Shown here in pieces: positions 10,450 to 25,114 of a stretch of DNA of 64,000 bases (the stretch's first letter is position 1; each line of letters begins with the position of its first letter). Source of the stretch: Aphrocallistes beatrix (taxonomy: Eukaryota > Porifera > Hexactinellida > Sceptrulophora > Aphrocallistidae); NCBI GenBank assembly GCA_963281255.1, contig OY725498.1, forward strand, positions 1,674,001 through 1,738,000. The letters are read 5' to 3'. A program made the position numbers and the translations under genes. The notes beneath the pieces are model-generated. The model was not told the origin of the DNA. It searched no databases and saw only the letters and a list, made by a program, of their open reading frames with translations.

Positions 10450-10725
10450 CCTTTGTATAATGATGGTCCATATATTTTCGAGGATAACACTGAAATATTA
10501 GTTCCGAAGGGGGTCCAAATATTACGAAATATATGGACCTGGGGAACCATTCTGGGGGTGTCTATTTTTCGTGTAACAGTTCCTTGAATCTGATTCGTAA
10601 TTGTTGCTTATTCGTATGCGAATAGTAACTTATTTGCATATGCGAATAATAGCATATTCGCATGCGAATAGTAACTTGTTCACATGTGAATAGTAGTTTA
10701 TTCGCATGCGAATAGTAATTTTCAA
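10450..10725. repeat. Second copy of the ATTCGCATGCGAATAG family
   Basis: It begins GGTCCATATATTTTCGAGGA, matching 9614-9660, and ends in five or so tandem units of the form TTCGCATGCGAATAGTA (10610-10715). Only one arm is obvious. Confidence 0.6.
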
Positions 10726-10859
10726 TATATGTCATTTCGGCTCATTTTAAAAATCCAATCTCTAACTAAAACGCCTCCATTCTTCACCATTGGGATTGTA
10801 CTCCTCCCTAATGTGGCAATTGATCACCCGCAATGTGCAATTGATCATGCGCAATGTGA

Positions 10860-10970
10860 CGATTGCGCATGTGCAATAGACTTTTTAATATATGATAAGG
10901 TAGATAACATCTCTAAATATGTCTGTCTTACTGTTATAACCGATATCACTCGAAAATGACCAATCTTTTT
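10860..10970 (-). mobile_element. Fragment of the Helitron-like family
   Basis: The segment AACATCTCTAAATATGTCTG followed by GATATCACTCGAAAAT matches the body of the elements at 42286-42770, 60406-60950 and 63198-63676. Both termini are missing. Confidence 0.6.
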
Positions 10971-11118
10971 CGATCCACCCCTGCTGTATATTCAATAAAT
11001 AAAACTTTTTTATTTATTTGTTTGTTTGTTTGTCTTTTAATATCTAGAACCTCTTCCTACTTCAAACTACCTACTTGTAGATCTTATTCTACCAATGTAC
11101 TATATTTTAATTCTGTGA

Positions 11119-14100
11119 ATGGCTCAGAAACAGAGTAGGAAACGTAAATCTAATCAAGGATCTGAGGCTAAGCGACACTTGCTTGGTATGTCGGCATTCC
11201 TCCAAATGTATTTTATGAACGAATTTTAATGATTAACCATGTGTCTCTCTTTAGATTCCTCACCCATTAAACCAGGTGATGATACGGTATGGTATTTTCA
11301 TGATCAGCTCAGCTTTATTTTAGATTTGAATTGACCGTTTTGGGTTTGCGTTCTAAGCTCATAAATGATATGTCGCTTTCGCAAATAAACAGGAACTAAT
11401 CTTCGTAGTTTGTAGAGTATCATTTCGAATCTGTTTTTGCCACATATTATAGAGCAATAATGTGAATATTCAGGAACTTTTTGCCATTGATTGATTAGTT
11501 AGGTTAAGATAAAGAATATTATTATTATTTCTTCAGTTGGATCCGATTTTGGTCAGAAACCTCCCTCGCTTAAAGATTTTATCAAAGCAACTCTTAATAA
11601 CTATCCAGATGGGAGCCAGATACTCAAGGTAACATTTTTCTTTTTTTATAAATAATGACTACTCTTTTTTCATGCTAATTTCAAACCTTTAACCCATTTT
11701 ATTAGAAGCGATGGTTCTCAGCTCCTCCTTAGGCCATTCGTTTTATGATTCTTTTATTCCCAAAACTGTTTGATACAAAAATTATTCATAATCTAAACTA
11801 TCTGTAGTCGCACTATACAATTTTGTACTTTATCAGTGCAGAGATTTGATGTGTTAAGTTGGCAGGTATGAGCAGTGGCGCACCGATAAATTGTAAAATT
11901 CTTTGGAGCTTGGATCTCTCCCTATTCAGATACCATGGCATAAATGGTTGAAATCAAAAAGCGTCATCTCCAATATTGCTATACTCGTACTACGTAGTAC
12001 GTGTAGTACAGTATGTGACCATGGTGTTATTTGTCGTTTCCAGGAAATAATACAAAATGCTGATGATGCAGGTGCCACAGAGGTTGCATTTCTTCTCGAC
12101 TGCACTACGCACTCAGGCGATCATCTCGTGAGTGAGAATTTCTCAGTTTACCAGGGACCAGCTCTGTACGCTTGGAATAATGCCACATTCACGGAGCCGG
12201 ACTGGAACGGAATTCAAAATTTGGGAAACAGCGTTAAGAAGGAAGAGGCGCTTAAAGTTGGGAGATTCGGACTCGGATTTGTCGCTGTCTACCATATCAC
12301 AGGTAGTCCTACTCATAATGCTTCCATTAAAATGTAAAATAATCTATACCGACTCTCTTACTGTAGATTTGCCCATCATCCTCAGCGATAAGTCCATTGT
12401 CTTTCTTGATCCACACGAGAAAATAAACCCAAGAAAACCAGGGATAAAATATGAATTAAAAGAGTTCTTTGAAAGTGATGCATTTTCTGGTCATGAAGAC
12501 AGCTTTGTGTCTTATTTTGAGTATGATGGAGATGACGAATACGATGGAACTATGTTCAGATTCCCACTTCGAAATAAAGAGTATAACTCAGATATTAAAC
12601 CGAAAGGACTTTACGATCCTAACCTCGTCATGTCCTCTCTGTTCGAGCCACTCAAGCAGGAAGCTGAAAATATTTTACTTTTCCTTAAGAATGTAAAGTC
12701 TATTAAACTATTCACGAAAAAAAGGTTGGGCGATGCGCCTAAATGTATTTTCTCAGCCGAAATCCCATCTCTTGCCAATGTAGGACGTGTTCCTTATAAG
12801 ACTCTAGAAGATCACATTCGTTCATCTAAGTTTAGAGGGAATATGAAAGTTTCCGTCAATTTGTTCCCTATTTCTCTTTCTAATCGCTCCAACGGAGGAA
12901 TATGGTTAGTTATAAATCTAATCGGGTTTCCCAAATGCTCAAATGAACTCTCAGAGTTTTACGATAAAGAGAAACTGGATTATTTACCATGGATTGGGAT
13001 CGCGATGGAAACCGGTATCGGAGATGGTCAACCTTCTCAATACGCTAAGATGAACTTTCTATACGATTGGGATGGTAAACATCTTGATGGCTTTATCAAT
13101 AAGATTATTTCAAATATAAAAATTCAATTTTCTATTCCACCTCATCATTCCATGACCCCGAATTCTGGAAAGATGTTCTGTTTCCTTCCTTCCCCAGAGG
13201 ACTCACATTTCCCATTCCATTTGCATGGCTACTTCGCTCTATCTAACGACAGACGCAGGATCAAATGGCCGACACTTGACTCAACAGACACTGATTCGAA
13301 ATGGAATAGATTATTAGTTGAGGGATTGGGTGTCAGTGCCTATGCTATTTTGCATCAAATTCTGGTTCATTGTTTCCACCATCCAAATCCAGAAAAATAT
13401 CATTATCAGTTAATGGGTGATAGGGTGCCCAAACCAGATTCTTTAGCAGGTATATTGGTCAACCAGGGATTGACAAAGTTAATGGAAAATCAATTATTGT
13501 ACTCTCAATACAGAGAACAATGGCTGCATGCTGACTGTGTGCTACATCACCCAAGTATCATTTATGAACAGTTACCATATGAAAAATCAATTTTGCATGT
13601 GTTGAAGCTTCTACAGGAACCATTAGTGACGCTACCTGGTAACTTGATCGAGATATTCAATTCGTTGCCATCATTTAAACCCTCCACGATTAATACAATT
13701 ATTTCACCAACTTTAATGAGGGAAATTCTGAAAGAAAGATGTGATTCTGAAGAGTTGTATTTTTTAAGTTTTAGGGAAGTTAATGAACTCCTCTCGTATA
13801 TTATCTCAGACTTAGATTTCGGTATTGCTCAACTTGATTTTGCAGAGTCCCTTGAAAATATCCCACTTCTCATCTCTGAATCAAACAAAATATATAAATT
13901 TGAAACTCTTACCCGCAATTCTTTATATATTTACGAATCTGCTCATGATTACGTGAAGCTCTTTCCTGGATTGGAAGATCAATTTGTCAATCGAGAGATT
14001 CAGTCTCACTCATTTTTGCTCCAATTATCTCGGGAGTATCTTGGTATAATTAATCTCCTGGATATTTCTAATCTAGCTGATAAACCCGATTTATTGATTC

Positions 14101-17100
14101 GATTATTCAAATCATCTTTGAAAAAAACCTTCCACAGCTGTGAGGGAGCGCTGGAGTGGAACTACTGCAATCCTAACAGGATTAATTGGATCAGATGCGT
14201 GTGGTCTTTTATTGGAACAAACTTTAACCAATCCTTAAGGAATCTTCCTTTACTGCCGAAGAATTCATTAAAATCGCCTAAAAACCAACTCCTCCCTATA
14301 AATACAAATAATATTTACATCCAATGCTCATCTGGTGGGTACGATTCCATTGAAGCTCTCTTAGAAAAGTCTGGCTGCACTCTTATTCATCCACACAATT
14401 TCATTGAGTGTTTTGAAGAATTGGTTACCCAACCACTCCCCAGAGGTCTTTTGTTAGCTTTACAGGACAAAGAGGTGTTACGTAAGTTTGTTTTTCATCT
14501 CAAGAATCGGACCAATTCAGGTCTAGTCCCACTCATTATCACTATCCTCACAGGCGAGTTGAGATTTTCTCATGAACAGATTAGGATAATAAAACAGCTC
14601 CCCATATTCCGGAGTATGTCAGGTCCTGAGCACTTTATCCCGCTATCTAATAATGCTGTTAGGATTCCGGATAAATTCGATTTGCCACCCATGACTTACC
14701 CGGAACACTTCCTGTCTCCAGATAACTACAAAGCAAACGAGCTCTATAACTGTCTCGGCATCTCCTGCAAAAATATCAACACATTTGTGCAAAATGATTT
14801 GGTTGATTTTATGGACAAATTAAGGAATTCTCGTCAGGTAAAAGAACATGATAAACTTAGCAGACTTTTATTGCAAAATATACCGAGATTCTCTGAAAGA
14901 CTAATTTCTCTGTTGAAGGACACTCAGTGGATTGTAGATTCTAATGTCACTTCTGTTCAATACCAAGTGTATCACACTCCCAATGAGTTGTTCAACCCCG
15001 ACGATGAGATCCTAAAGAAACTATTACCTTCCAACTCGCGTTTCTTTCCTCGCTCAGAATACCCATACGGTGTAAGAAAATTAGTTAATTGTTCTACAGA
15101 ACTTAAGAATCAATCTCTTTTTGAGGAAATTATTAAAGTAGCAGTTCAAAACTTCGAAATACCTCAAGATGATTGGGAACTATGGAGACGTCAATTTCTT
15201 ATTCTACTTGAATTCTTAAAAAATTCCTGTTTCAGCACTAAACACTTCTTGAGTGCTAGTGCCGTTATAAAAAAGATCTTACTCGCCAGTCGTTTTGTAT
15301 TGCCTTACTTTCAAAGGCCTTCAAACTATCCAAAGTGTTTTCCCTTTAAAGCAAGGAGAGAGTTGCATAACATTGATTCCGTAATATTCTGTTCTGAAGA
15401 GGAGATGGTTCAGATTGCTGGCGTGAGAGTATGCGTACCTCTGTTTAAATCCGATCATGATTATCAGTTCTCTTCCCTCCTACAACACTTTAACTGTGAG
15501 ACAGGATTGACTGGTAGAATGCTTAGTGAACAACTCTACACCATTTGTACACCGAAAATAGGCAAAGAAAGTAAATCTGAAAGAGAAAAAATTCATAAAA
15601 TAGTCAATCAAATCTATTCTTCGCCTCAACCCATGTCTATTGATAAAAATCTGGAATTTATTTATTTGAAATCAGAAAATACATTTATCCGTCCTAGCTT
15701 CATTGTACATGCAAAGCTGAAGTTTCAATTGGAACCCTTTTATTATTATTTTGATGCACTCAGTTACAATGAAGAAACTTGGAAACTGTTTGAGAAGTGT
15801 GGTGCTTCTCAAAATATCACTCCTGAAATGTTGTACGGTATTCTCCAGCAGATGTACAGTCAGCAAGAGAGAACGCATAGTCAGGTAGAGTACGTAGACA
15901 TGGTCATTTATATTATTGAGTATTTATATGCGCATAAATTTAAAGAATGTGAATTTCTCCTCGGCCAAGATTGTAAGTTACATTTGTCTGTTGAATGTCT
16001 ATTCACTGATTCTAAACCTGAAACTATTCGAAATAGAATAGAAAAGGACGGTCAAATATACTATTTTGTACATATCCATATTCCTATCCCTATTGCTGAC
16101 TATTTTGGTGCAAAGTCTCTTAAATTCACTCTTTTGGGAGACGAAGATAGGTTCAGTTTTTGCAAGACTGTCGGTCAGTTTGAAGAGTTGACCACTCGGC
16201 TTCACAGCATTATCCATCAATACGAGTCCAGTATTGACGTGTTCAAAGAACTTGTACAGAATGCTGATGATGCGAAAGCTAGCACAGTCAGAGTCCTATT
16301 CGACTACACTACCTACCCTTCCAACTCACTGCTAGACTCCTCAATGGAGGTGTGGCAAGGCCCAGCACTCTACTTCTACAACAACTCAGAATTTAGAGAC
16401 GAAGATTTTGAAAATATAATGAAAATCTTTGGGCAAACAAAGCTGGATGATTTAGATAAAATTGGCAAGTTTGGCCTCGGGTTTAACACAGTCTACCATC
16501 TGACTGACCTTCCAAGCTTTGTTAGTGGTGATAATATCATTGTGCTTGATCCACACACTAAATATATTGCCAAGCGTATTCGGAAAACTGGAATTTGTCT
16601 GGACTTTGTAAAAAATAAAGAGGGTTTGATGATATTTCAAGATCAATTTTGTGTTTTTAACTTGCCATTATTTAAATGCAATGTTTTCAATAAAAAACGC
16701 TACAATGGAACATTATTTCGTTTGCCTTTCCGAACGGAAGTCATCAAATCTAACATATCTAAAAATGTGTTTAAAAAGAAACAAATTGGAAAACTTCTAT
16801 CACATATTATTGATGAGTCAGAAGAAGTGATCCGATTTCTGCAGTACGTGAATTGTATTGAGGTGTTTGAGAGGAAAAATGGCACAACTAAAGAGGTCAA
16901 ACTTCTGAGTGTGACAAAAAAAGTTATATCTAATCCCTTGAAACAGCCTTTCTTAACTGAGAATTGCAAACATTTCCAACAGCTCATGGAAGGTTGTTAT
17001 CCTGTCAGTCATATTTCACAACACCAAACATTGACGATTTCTAGAGTGGAACAGAAAATTAAAAGTGAGGAGGACTATATTATTTCTTATGCATCTGGTA

Positions 17101-20100
17101 CAGACCAATGCTTAGATTTTATTAAAGAAAACGAAGATTGTAGAAATTATCCATTCTGCTCGATTTTACTCCCAATCAGCATTATATCTTCAGAAGAGCT
17201 AAGTGAAGAGAGAACCTTCAATTTATACTCTTTCCTACCTCTTCCTATTACCTCGCCATACCACAGCTATTACATTAACGGCTGCTTTGAGTTGGACAAT
17301 TCGAGAAGAGGCATAGCGAGTACTGAGGATGGAAGCGCTAAGACGAGATGGAATCAGTCATTGATAAATGACGCGTTAGTCAATGCCCTGCTATGTCTTC
17401 TTGTGAGCGTTCAAAAACATTGTTCTACACTAGAACTCTCCAAGTACTATGCATTGTGGCCGCATGAAAGATGTGAAAATCGCATACTTTGGAAAGATTT
17501 CCCTCTTGAATTTGCTAATAGAGTAATGGATTCGAATCTCCCCGTATTCTACTTTGAACTTGGTGAGGAGAAATGGAGAAGTTACGGAGATGTGGTTTTC
17601 ATTCAAGATGAAGACTACTACGATCATGAGCATATGAAACAGTTTTTAAATCTTATCAAAGATATTGCATTTCGATTAAATATTCTTTTGGTTGAAATAC
17701 CCAAAGAATATAAGAACTCATACATTTTCCAGATAATTTATGAGAACAGAGATGATAAAGTGTATACATTGGAGTTAATATGCAATCAAATTTTATTTCC
17801 TCGCATTGGAGAGATTAGTCTGAAACAGTTAAAACTTGTTCTCCACACCCTCCTCCCGATTGTGAACCTGGGGCCAGGCGGCTGGGCTAAAGAACTCCTA
17901 ACTAATTATAAGTGCATTCCTTGCGGGACTAAACAGGACAATTGCCTCCAATTCCCTTCTCGTGTTGTGTATACGCACTCAATGGTTGCAGGCCTTTACT
18001 GTCCAGGCGATAAAAGAACTATTCACCCGGATTTTAGTGAGTTTATGAAAGAAAAAACACCTTCCTATAAAGCGTTGAAAATTTTGAAGATGATCGATAA
18101 AGTATTGCCCTGTGAAGATTTAATTGAGCGTTGTGGTTATCAAGTGAACTTAACCACTCGACGGAAGCAGCACTGCTTGATAATAATCAAGTATTTGAAT
18201 TCCAAACTCACACAATCTGCGAAAAGCTACACAAAAGAAGAACTCGAAAAAATTAAAGAAACACTATTAGGTACTGAACTCCTCCCTATATGGAAGAACG
18301 AATTGCTTGTTAAGCTAGGCTTGCAGAGTTCAGAAAAGTTTGCAAGTCCCAACCAATGCTTTCCTTTTTCATTACGACTCCTCATTCCATCTTGCTATTT
18401 TGCCCTCACAGAGGAAGTGGATAATATCATCGAGTCTCCACTCAAAACTTTCCTGGATCTTAATAAGGATGAGTGCAGTCTAGATCTTGATGATATTCTC
18501 TCACTCCTGGAATCTTTGTGTGAAAGAGAAAAAGAAATAATTGACCTCAATATCCAGTCACTGGTTACCCCTATATGCGAGAATATTTATTCTGTACTGT
18601 TCAACCGCTGGGAAAACGAAATTGAACAAGAAGCAACAACTCACGAAGTGTCTTCGATTAAGGAAATACTTCAAGTATGGCATCCTACCCACCGAATATT
18701 TAAGAATGTAAATGGGATTGTTTCTACCAGAAAATATGAAGATTTCAAGTGTAAATATTTAATGTCGTTTCCTTACAAGCTACCAGCTGACCAGGAATCA
18801 CTTGATACCTTTTATGAGAGTATAAATATTAGGAAAGATATTACGTCTGCACATGCTCGCGACATTATTCAAGAGATAGCTGATGATTTTGATAATGGAC
18901 CGATACCTACTAACGAAGCTGAACTCATTATCCAACTTACCAACTCCTTATTTGTAAAGTACGAAACTTCGAATGAGGAAGAAATGGAATGCCTTTTACT
19001 ATCATCTGAACTAATGCTGTGTCATCCAGATGAGTTGATGATTGATGATATGTATTTGCAAGGTGAAAATAAAAAGTCAAAAAGTTTGAATCCTACTGTA
19101 CACGATTCAATTAATCCAAGATGTGCTTTCAACCTCGGCGCCAGAAGTATCAGGAGCAAATGGTACACGAAGAAAGATTTTAAAGTGTCTGATTTTGGTC
19201 AGCATGAAGAGATCACAGATAGAATTGAGAGTCTCAAACGAGGATATCCTGCGGGGGTCAACATACTGAAGGAACTGATACAAAACGCAGAAGATGCAGG
19301 AGCTACAGAGATGTCGTTAATGCTCGACTATCAAACTTCACATAAAAATGGCTCACTCTGTTTCAGTGAATTAGAACATCCTGAATGGCATAATTACCAG
19401 ACCTACCCATCACTTCTATTCTATAATAACAGTCAATTTACTGAAGAAGACTTGGAAGGAATCCAGTGCGTTGGTCTAGGCGGTAAAAAGAACAGAAACA
19501 CGATTGGTAAATTCGGTTTAGGTTTTAATGCTGTCTACCATTTAACCAAATCTCCGTGCTTGCTAACTCGAAACAATAACAACAAGAATATAACTTTTTG
19601 TGTTTTTGATCCATATCGTAGATTTTTGAATCTGGATCCTAAACACCTTCCCGGACTCAGATTGGACTTTAAGGATGATAAGTTGTTAAAATTTCCAGAT
19701 CAATTTGAACCCTACTCATTGTTTTCTAAGCTCAATAAAAGCTTTCCTGACCTTCAACACGGAAACTATAGTATATTTCGTATTCCGTTAATGTCAACTG
19801 ATGTCCAATCGGTGTATGGTTTATTATCAGACATTCTGCTGTATTCAACTAAACTGAACCTATTCTTAGAGAAGATACATACTATTTCTATCTACACGCA
19901 TGATAAACACGGGAAGATCTCCCTCGTTGGTAGAGCCAATACTGAAACCCGTCATTCAAGTCGCATACTTCCACCTATAAGTTCCCCGAATCAATATGTT
20001 AAGAACATAAATGTTTGTTTGAAAGAAATTTCAGTTAAATCTGAAATTCCGTCTACTCCTCCTACCTGTACCTCTCTAGGGAAGCGAAGCAAGCCTACAT

Positions 20101-23100
20101 CTGACCTCACAACTCGTTCTTGGTTGATTTTTAACTCCACTGGATCCGTAAAAGATCTGGAAGGTTTATGTCCTGACTTACGAAAACACAGTGACATATT
20201 TGAAAAGGAGAAATTGACGGAGGTTTTCGGTGGACTTGCTGTCGAGATCCCACAAAGTGAAGACGATCTTATAAGAAAGGAAGGCGCCTCACTCTTCTCT
20301 TATCTTCCAATCGAGAGAAATAAGTCGGATAATAATTTCCCGATTCAAGTGAATGCTCCGTTTATACTAGAGTCTGAAAGGCAGTACATTAGATTCAGTG
20401 ACACTTCCATGCCTTTAGGAGAAAAAACGAAATGGGAAGATGTTTGGCACTCAGCAGTATTAGAGCACGTTCTCACACCTCTATTTGCGTCATTGTTACT
20501 CTATCTTAAACATCCTACTACTCCAATCCTAAAACAATTGTCTAAATGGGAGAAATATCGCTATTACGAATGGTATTATTCGCTCTATCCCAACCTGGCA
20601 ATAATGATAAAAGACAATAATAACGATAATAATTTTCATTATGCTATGTGTAAACGGTTATACACTCTCTTGTATAAGGAAAATGGGGAAATACTCATTG
20701 ACATGGTACATAAGAAGTGGTTTCACTTAAAAGGACCTGAAAGGGGAGTATTCAAGCACTCTGTTACTTCCTCTGAGTATACTCCATCTAAATCGACACC
20801 AGTTTCACATCAGAAAAGACCTAAACTCTCAAAAGCAGCAGACAGCTCTACATCTGAAGAACTATTCTCTGTGCTGACTAAGCTCAGGTATCCTCTGACC
20901 TGTGCTCCTGCCTGCATTGCAGACAACTTTGAAAAGTTTGGTTGTGAAATAAAGAGAGTAGACCAAACCCATTTTCTATCTTTCATTAATACTCACAAGC
21001 ATAATTTGAGTAAAAATAACACTTTTCCAACTTGTATTTCAGATTCAGTTTTGAAGAAGACAGATATAGAAATGTTGTTAAACTACTTGTTGAAGGCAAC
21101 TAATGATAAAATCGAATCTTATTGTGAAATTCCTCTGAAAATTGACTTCACTCAAAGATTGAATGTTTTTACTAAATCAAACGCATCTTATTTTCCAAAA
21201 TACGCTGAACTGCTCCCACATCACAAAGACTTGTTTATATCTTCAGAGTTTCCCGAATCATGTTCCAAGAAATTATCCAACTATGGTTTCATGCAAACAC
21301 TGGAAAGTGATTCTCTGGCTCTTCATTTGATTAGTAGTGATTTCAATCTGAATCAAGTTTCACTCTTTTGGGAATTCATTCTCACTTCTAAAACTCCTTC
21401 TCATGATATTAGTAAGAAATTTGGATCTCATTCTTTAATCCCAGTACGAATTAAAAAGTCGCTACACAAACTTACCCAGATTATCAATTTACCATCTATC
21501 CTTAATAACAAAGCATTTCATTCAGAAAATGCCCTCTATGTATCTCTAGTCAAGTTAAATTGCCCATTGTTAGATCTACAAAGTTTGTCTCCCTATTTGG
21601 CAGATTCCCTCATATCGGAACTCGAAAGCTACCTAAAACCCTTGATTATCTCAATTTCTATATCTTGCGACTCATTTCTGAATGCTGTTAAACTGTCAGG
21701 CAACAATTCAATTGGTTCTGTCAATTTTGAACAAAATGAAGCTAACTCTTTGAAGAATCTATTTTCGTCTTGTAATATCTCTAATTTAGATATGAGCAGA
21801 GTTGAAATAATCGGTTCACTCAAAATGTTTATTTCAGACACAGGAGCTCTCTGTTCAGTGAGAAATTTTAAGAATTGTTTTATAAATGGAGACTGTGTTC
21901 CCATTGATAAGATGCTTAAGAAGATACTTCAAGATCGGAAATTAGGCATTTTTAAAGTTGACAAAAACAATCATTTCCTTATCGAATCGATCTCAAAAAG
22001 ATTAAATATTGAATTGGTGAAAGTAGAAGTTTTATTTTCTAAATATATAATTCCTAACTTCCTAGAATTAAACCTAATCGAACAACAAAATTTGCTAAAA
22101 TTTATCTCAAAAATATCTAAACCTTATAAACTTAATATTGTCCGTGTCTTGAGAAGTTTGAAGTTCATTTCTAAACCATTAACCACAACCAAGTATACTG
22201 TAAGTGAGTTCTACTCCCCACGCGTGAAGTTATTCAAATTATTCTTTCCTGATCGTCTTTTGCCCTGCGAGTGGTGTGTTGAAGAATGCTTTGATATATT
22301 TTATGAAATCGGATTGGTACACAAAGAAAGTTTGGAATTAGTTGTTGAAGCTGCTCTACAAATTCAAAATAGTTTCCATCCTCAATCAGAGGAAGTAACC
22401 AATGTACTCACCGTCTTAGTTTCGCTACTAAAGTCAAAAACGAATTTAAATATGCAGGAAAAATCTTGTCTGACAAAACTAGCTTCAATTCCGTTTTTGC
22501 CTGTTTGGAAAATTGTTCCATCTAAGAGTGGAGTGAAGGGAGATCTCGCTAGGTTTAATGAAGCCAATCTCTCCAAGTTTAAGAATTCTTGTTGCACCAC
22601 TTCTTACATACACCGGGATGAGGTGTCTCAGATCTCTGAACTAAATCCAGCTGCATCCTTACTTAACATCCAATCAGAACCACGAGCAGATACTGTAATA
22701 GATCATCTCGAGACAATTTCTAAAGAGTTTTCTCTAATTTTAAAATATCACCAAACTCACTTTCCTCAATTATTCTATGACACATACAAGTATTTGCAGC
22801 AAAAAAATAGTTTGATAGATATAGCGAACAGATTTCAGGAAATTAACTGCATCCTGTACGAAAATACTCTCTACTTTCCTAGAAACATGGTATTCAATCT
22901 CGATTTCATTCTTTCAAACTATTTATTCAAAGTCCCAGATGCGTTAAAACCCTATAAATCATTTCTTAAAATGGTAGGTGTTGAGGAATCACCCACCTTC
23001 AGACACTACTCTTCTGTTCTGTGTGATATCAATGCTGACATTAATCTGAATCCTGTGAAAAGAGCGGAAATGGGTAAAAAGACATTCCTTCTTTTTATTG

Positions 23101-24713
23101 AATCTTTACGGAAATACGAGGCTTCCAATTCAACCAGCAAACCCAATCTTTCTGGAACTTTCGTGCTAACTGATGAAACTCTCATTGTCCCAATCGACGA
23201 AGTGGTGTATATTGATAACACTCGTCTCAAAATTCATTTACAAGATTTCACTGATTTGTCTCAATTGCTATTTCTCTGCCAACTTCCTCCCAATGAGTTA
23301 GGTTCATCTGAACCGCCAGCACTACTCAATGTGAAATACTTGAGCAAAATTATTGAAGAATCTATAAAGCACCTCAGTGTACTTCCTAGTCCTAAGAAAA
23401 GTTTTCACAGAGAGGCCGAAAAAATTGATTTTTTCTTGAAATCTCCAGAATTCACCAAGGGTCTATTTCGAATTTATTATAAATCAAAAAGCAAGGGACA
23501 AGAAGACTTGAGGTTAATCCGGATTAAAAATCGCGTTGCGAAGAATATCAAGCAAGATCCTAGTGCTGGCAAAGATGCCTCATTCAAGACTATATTTGAA
23601 ACTTTGCAAGACATCTCTGTTAAGATCGTAGACACAATTCCCATTGAAATCACTAATTGTAATACGCATAGGACTGTGGTTAAACCTAATCTATATTTTT
23701 GTTTTTTTCAAGATTCAGTTCTCTATGCGAGAGGTGGGATGACTTCTCATATAAACTTTTTTAATGATCTGACATGCGCTCTGAACATGTACCTCGGAAA
23801 CATATTCAGTGATGTATTGTTCTCTTTGCAATTGTGTTTTTCTTCGTTTGATTGTACTACAATAATGGATAAGTTGGATTCTTATAATATACCTATATGT
23901 CCTTTCTTGGATGAAATCGAATTTGATCTCCCTCTATCTATACCAATCACTTCATTACCAACAACATCTCAACTCAATCCTATATCCTTGCCTTTCTTAC
24001 CTACAATTCAACCCAATCCTTTACCTACTCCTCCATTAACACATTTGCACCCTACGATAAATCCATCAGCTGGGATTACCAGAAGTAATCTGATCCAAAT
24101 ATTACACACTCCCAAGCCTAATATCCCTCTCATCCCTGCTCCTCCAGGTTCCTCCAGACTTGATAAATTAACTGCTAGGCTTTGGATACGCACTGCGCAG
24201 TGCGATTTATTGGCTGCGAAGAAGTTGATTGAAGGTAAACAGGACGATACCTTTCCACCGCATGCATGTGCCAACTGTTTTGAATGTGGCATGAAAATTT
24301 GCATTGCTATTCTGTCTATTAATAAGTATAATCAATATAATATTTCCCTGGAAAGAAATCTTGATATCCTCTTGGATCTTGTTAAGAATTTCTTACCGTC
24401 TGCTCGCTACGATCTCTTCCGTTCTCACTGCATCCCTTTGATCAACTTCGATGAGAATGCTAAGAATCCGTGCATGACTCCCGGAATCGGTTGCTGTATT
24501 CCCATGGATTTTATCTCTCTCAACGCAGCTGAAAAAGCAATCAAGCATGCATCTAAGCTCTTAGAGATTGTGCGGGAAGCTCTTCCTGCATTTGAGGATT
24601 TGATGTTTAATGAAACTAAAGAAATCTGGGAACATCCTACTGACTCTCTTTTGATGAGCCAACTTGAGGATTGTAAGTTTTCCAAAATCATTTCGTACTT
24701 GTATTTATATTGA
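11119..24713 (+). CDS. SACS-like: Sacsin-like giant protein with three Hsp90-type ATPase modules
   Basis: Five exons read in frame to about 4,261 residues: 11119-11185, 11255-11275, 11537-11628, 12044-12302 and 12367-24713. All introns are GT...AG (69, 261, 415 and 64 bp). Three sacsin repeat regions each start with an Hsp90-like ATPase fold: EIIQNADDAGATEV at residue ~61 with GRFGLGFVAVYH at ~133; ELVQNADDA at ~1440 with IGKFGLGFNTVYHLTD; ELIQNAEDAGATE at ~2449 with IGKFGLGFNAVYH. The Glu and Asn of the ATPase motif are kept in all three. A Pro-rich linker (~4000-4075) precedes a C-terminal HEPN-like domain (~4078-4224, from LTARLWIRTAQCDL). Human sacsin (4,579 aa) has the same repeat spacing but also an N-terminal ubiquitin-like domain and a J domain; I see neither (no HPD). 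The role is probably chaperone-like, inferred from family. Exons 1-2 are short and least certain. The PARP gene at 25115 follows on the same strand. Confidence 0.9.
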
Positions 24714-25114
24714 ATCTCTGAATAGCTTCGAAATTTTATTTTTTATTAGAAAGGTTAAAATCCATTTTGACGTCCAAATTCTGTAAGTATTTAGTTTATT
24801 TTAAACGAAAACTAAACTCTTGTAAATGAACCTCCGAGATCGGGGACAAGCGCGTACTCCCAATAGTGTCGCATCCAGAGGTTCCTACTTTTGAGATAGG
24901 TATACGCCAGGCCTTCGAACTAGGTAGGACTATGACCAACCTATGATTATTTAAAACAGAAAACACGTCATACCTTAGAACTGACATACGGCTAAGTTGC
25001 TAATGATATATATATACATACTCACAGCACTACGTAGGTACATATGATGGAGTAGCCTGATTACCGTTAAATCAATATAGAAAATTATTTCCTATAGTTA
25101 GCATTCGCCCTAGT
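24714..25114. other. Intergenic gap, sacsin-like to PARP
   Basis: AT-rich, with no repeat or conserved coding segment that I can recognise. It presumably holds the 3' end of the sacsin-like gene and the promoter of the PARP gene. Confidence 0.5.

Noticed and set aside
12132..12366. Start of the sacsin-like protein at an in-frame codon near 12132
   Set aside because: That stretch is a wrong frame of exon 4 plus an intron. Splicing 12302 to 12367 joins VYHIT to DLPIIL as the family requires.
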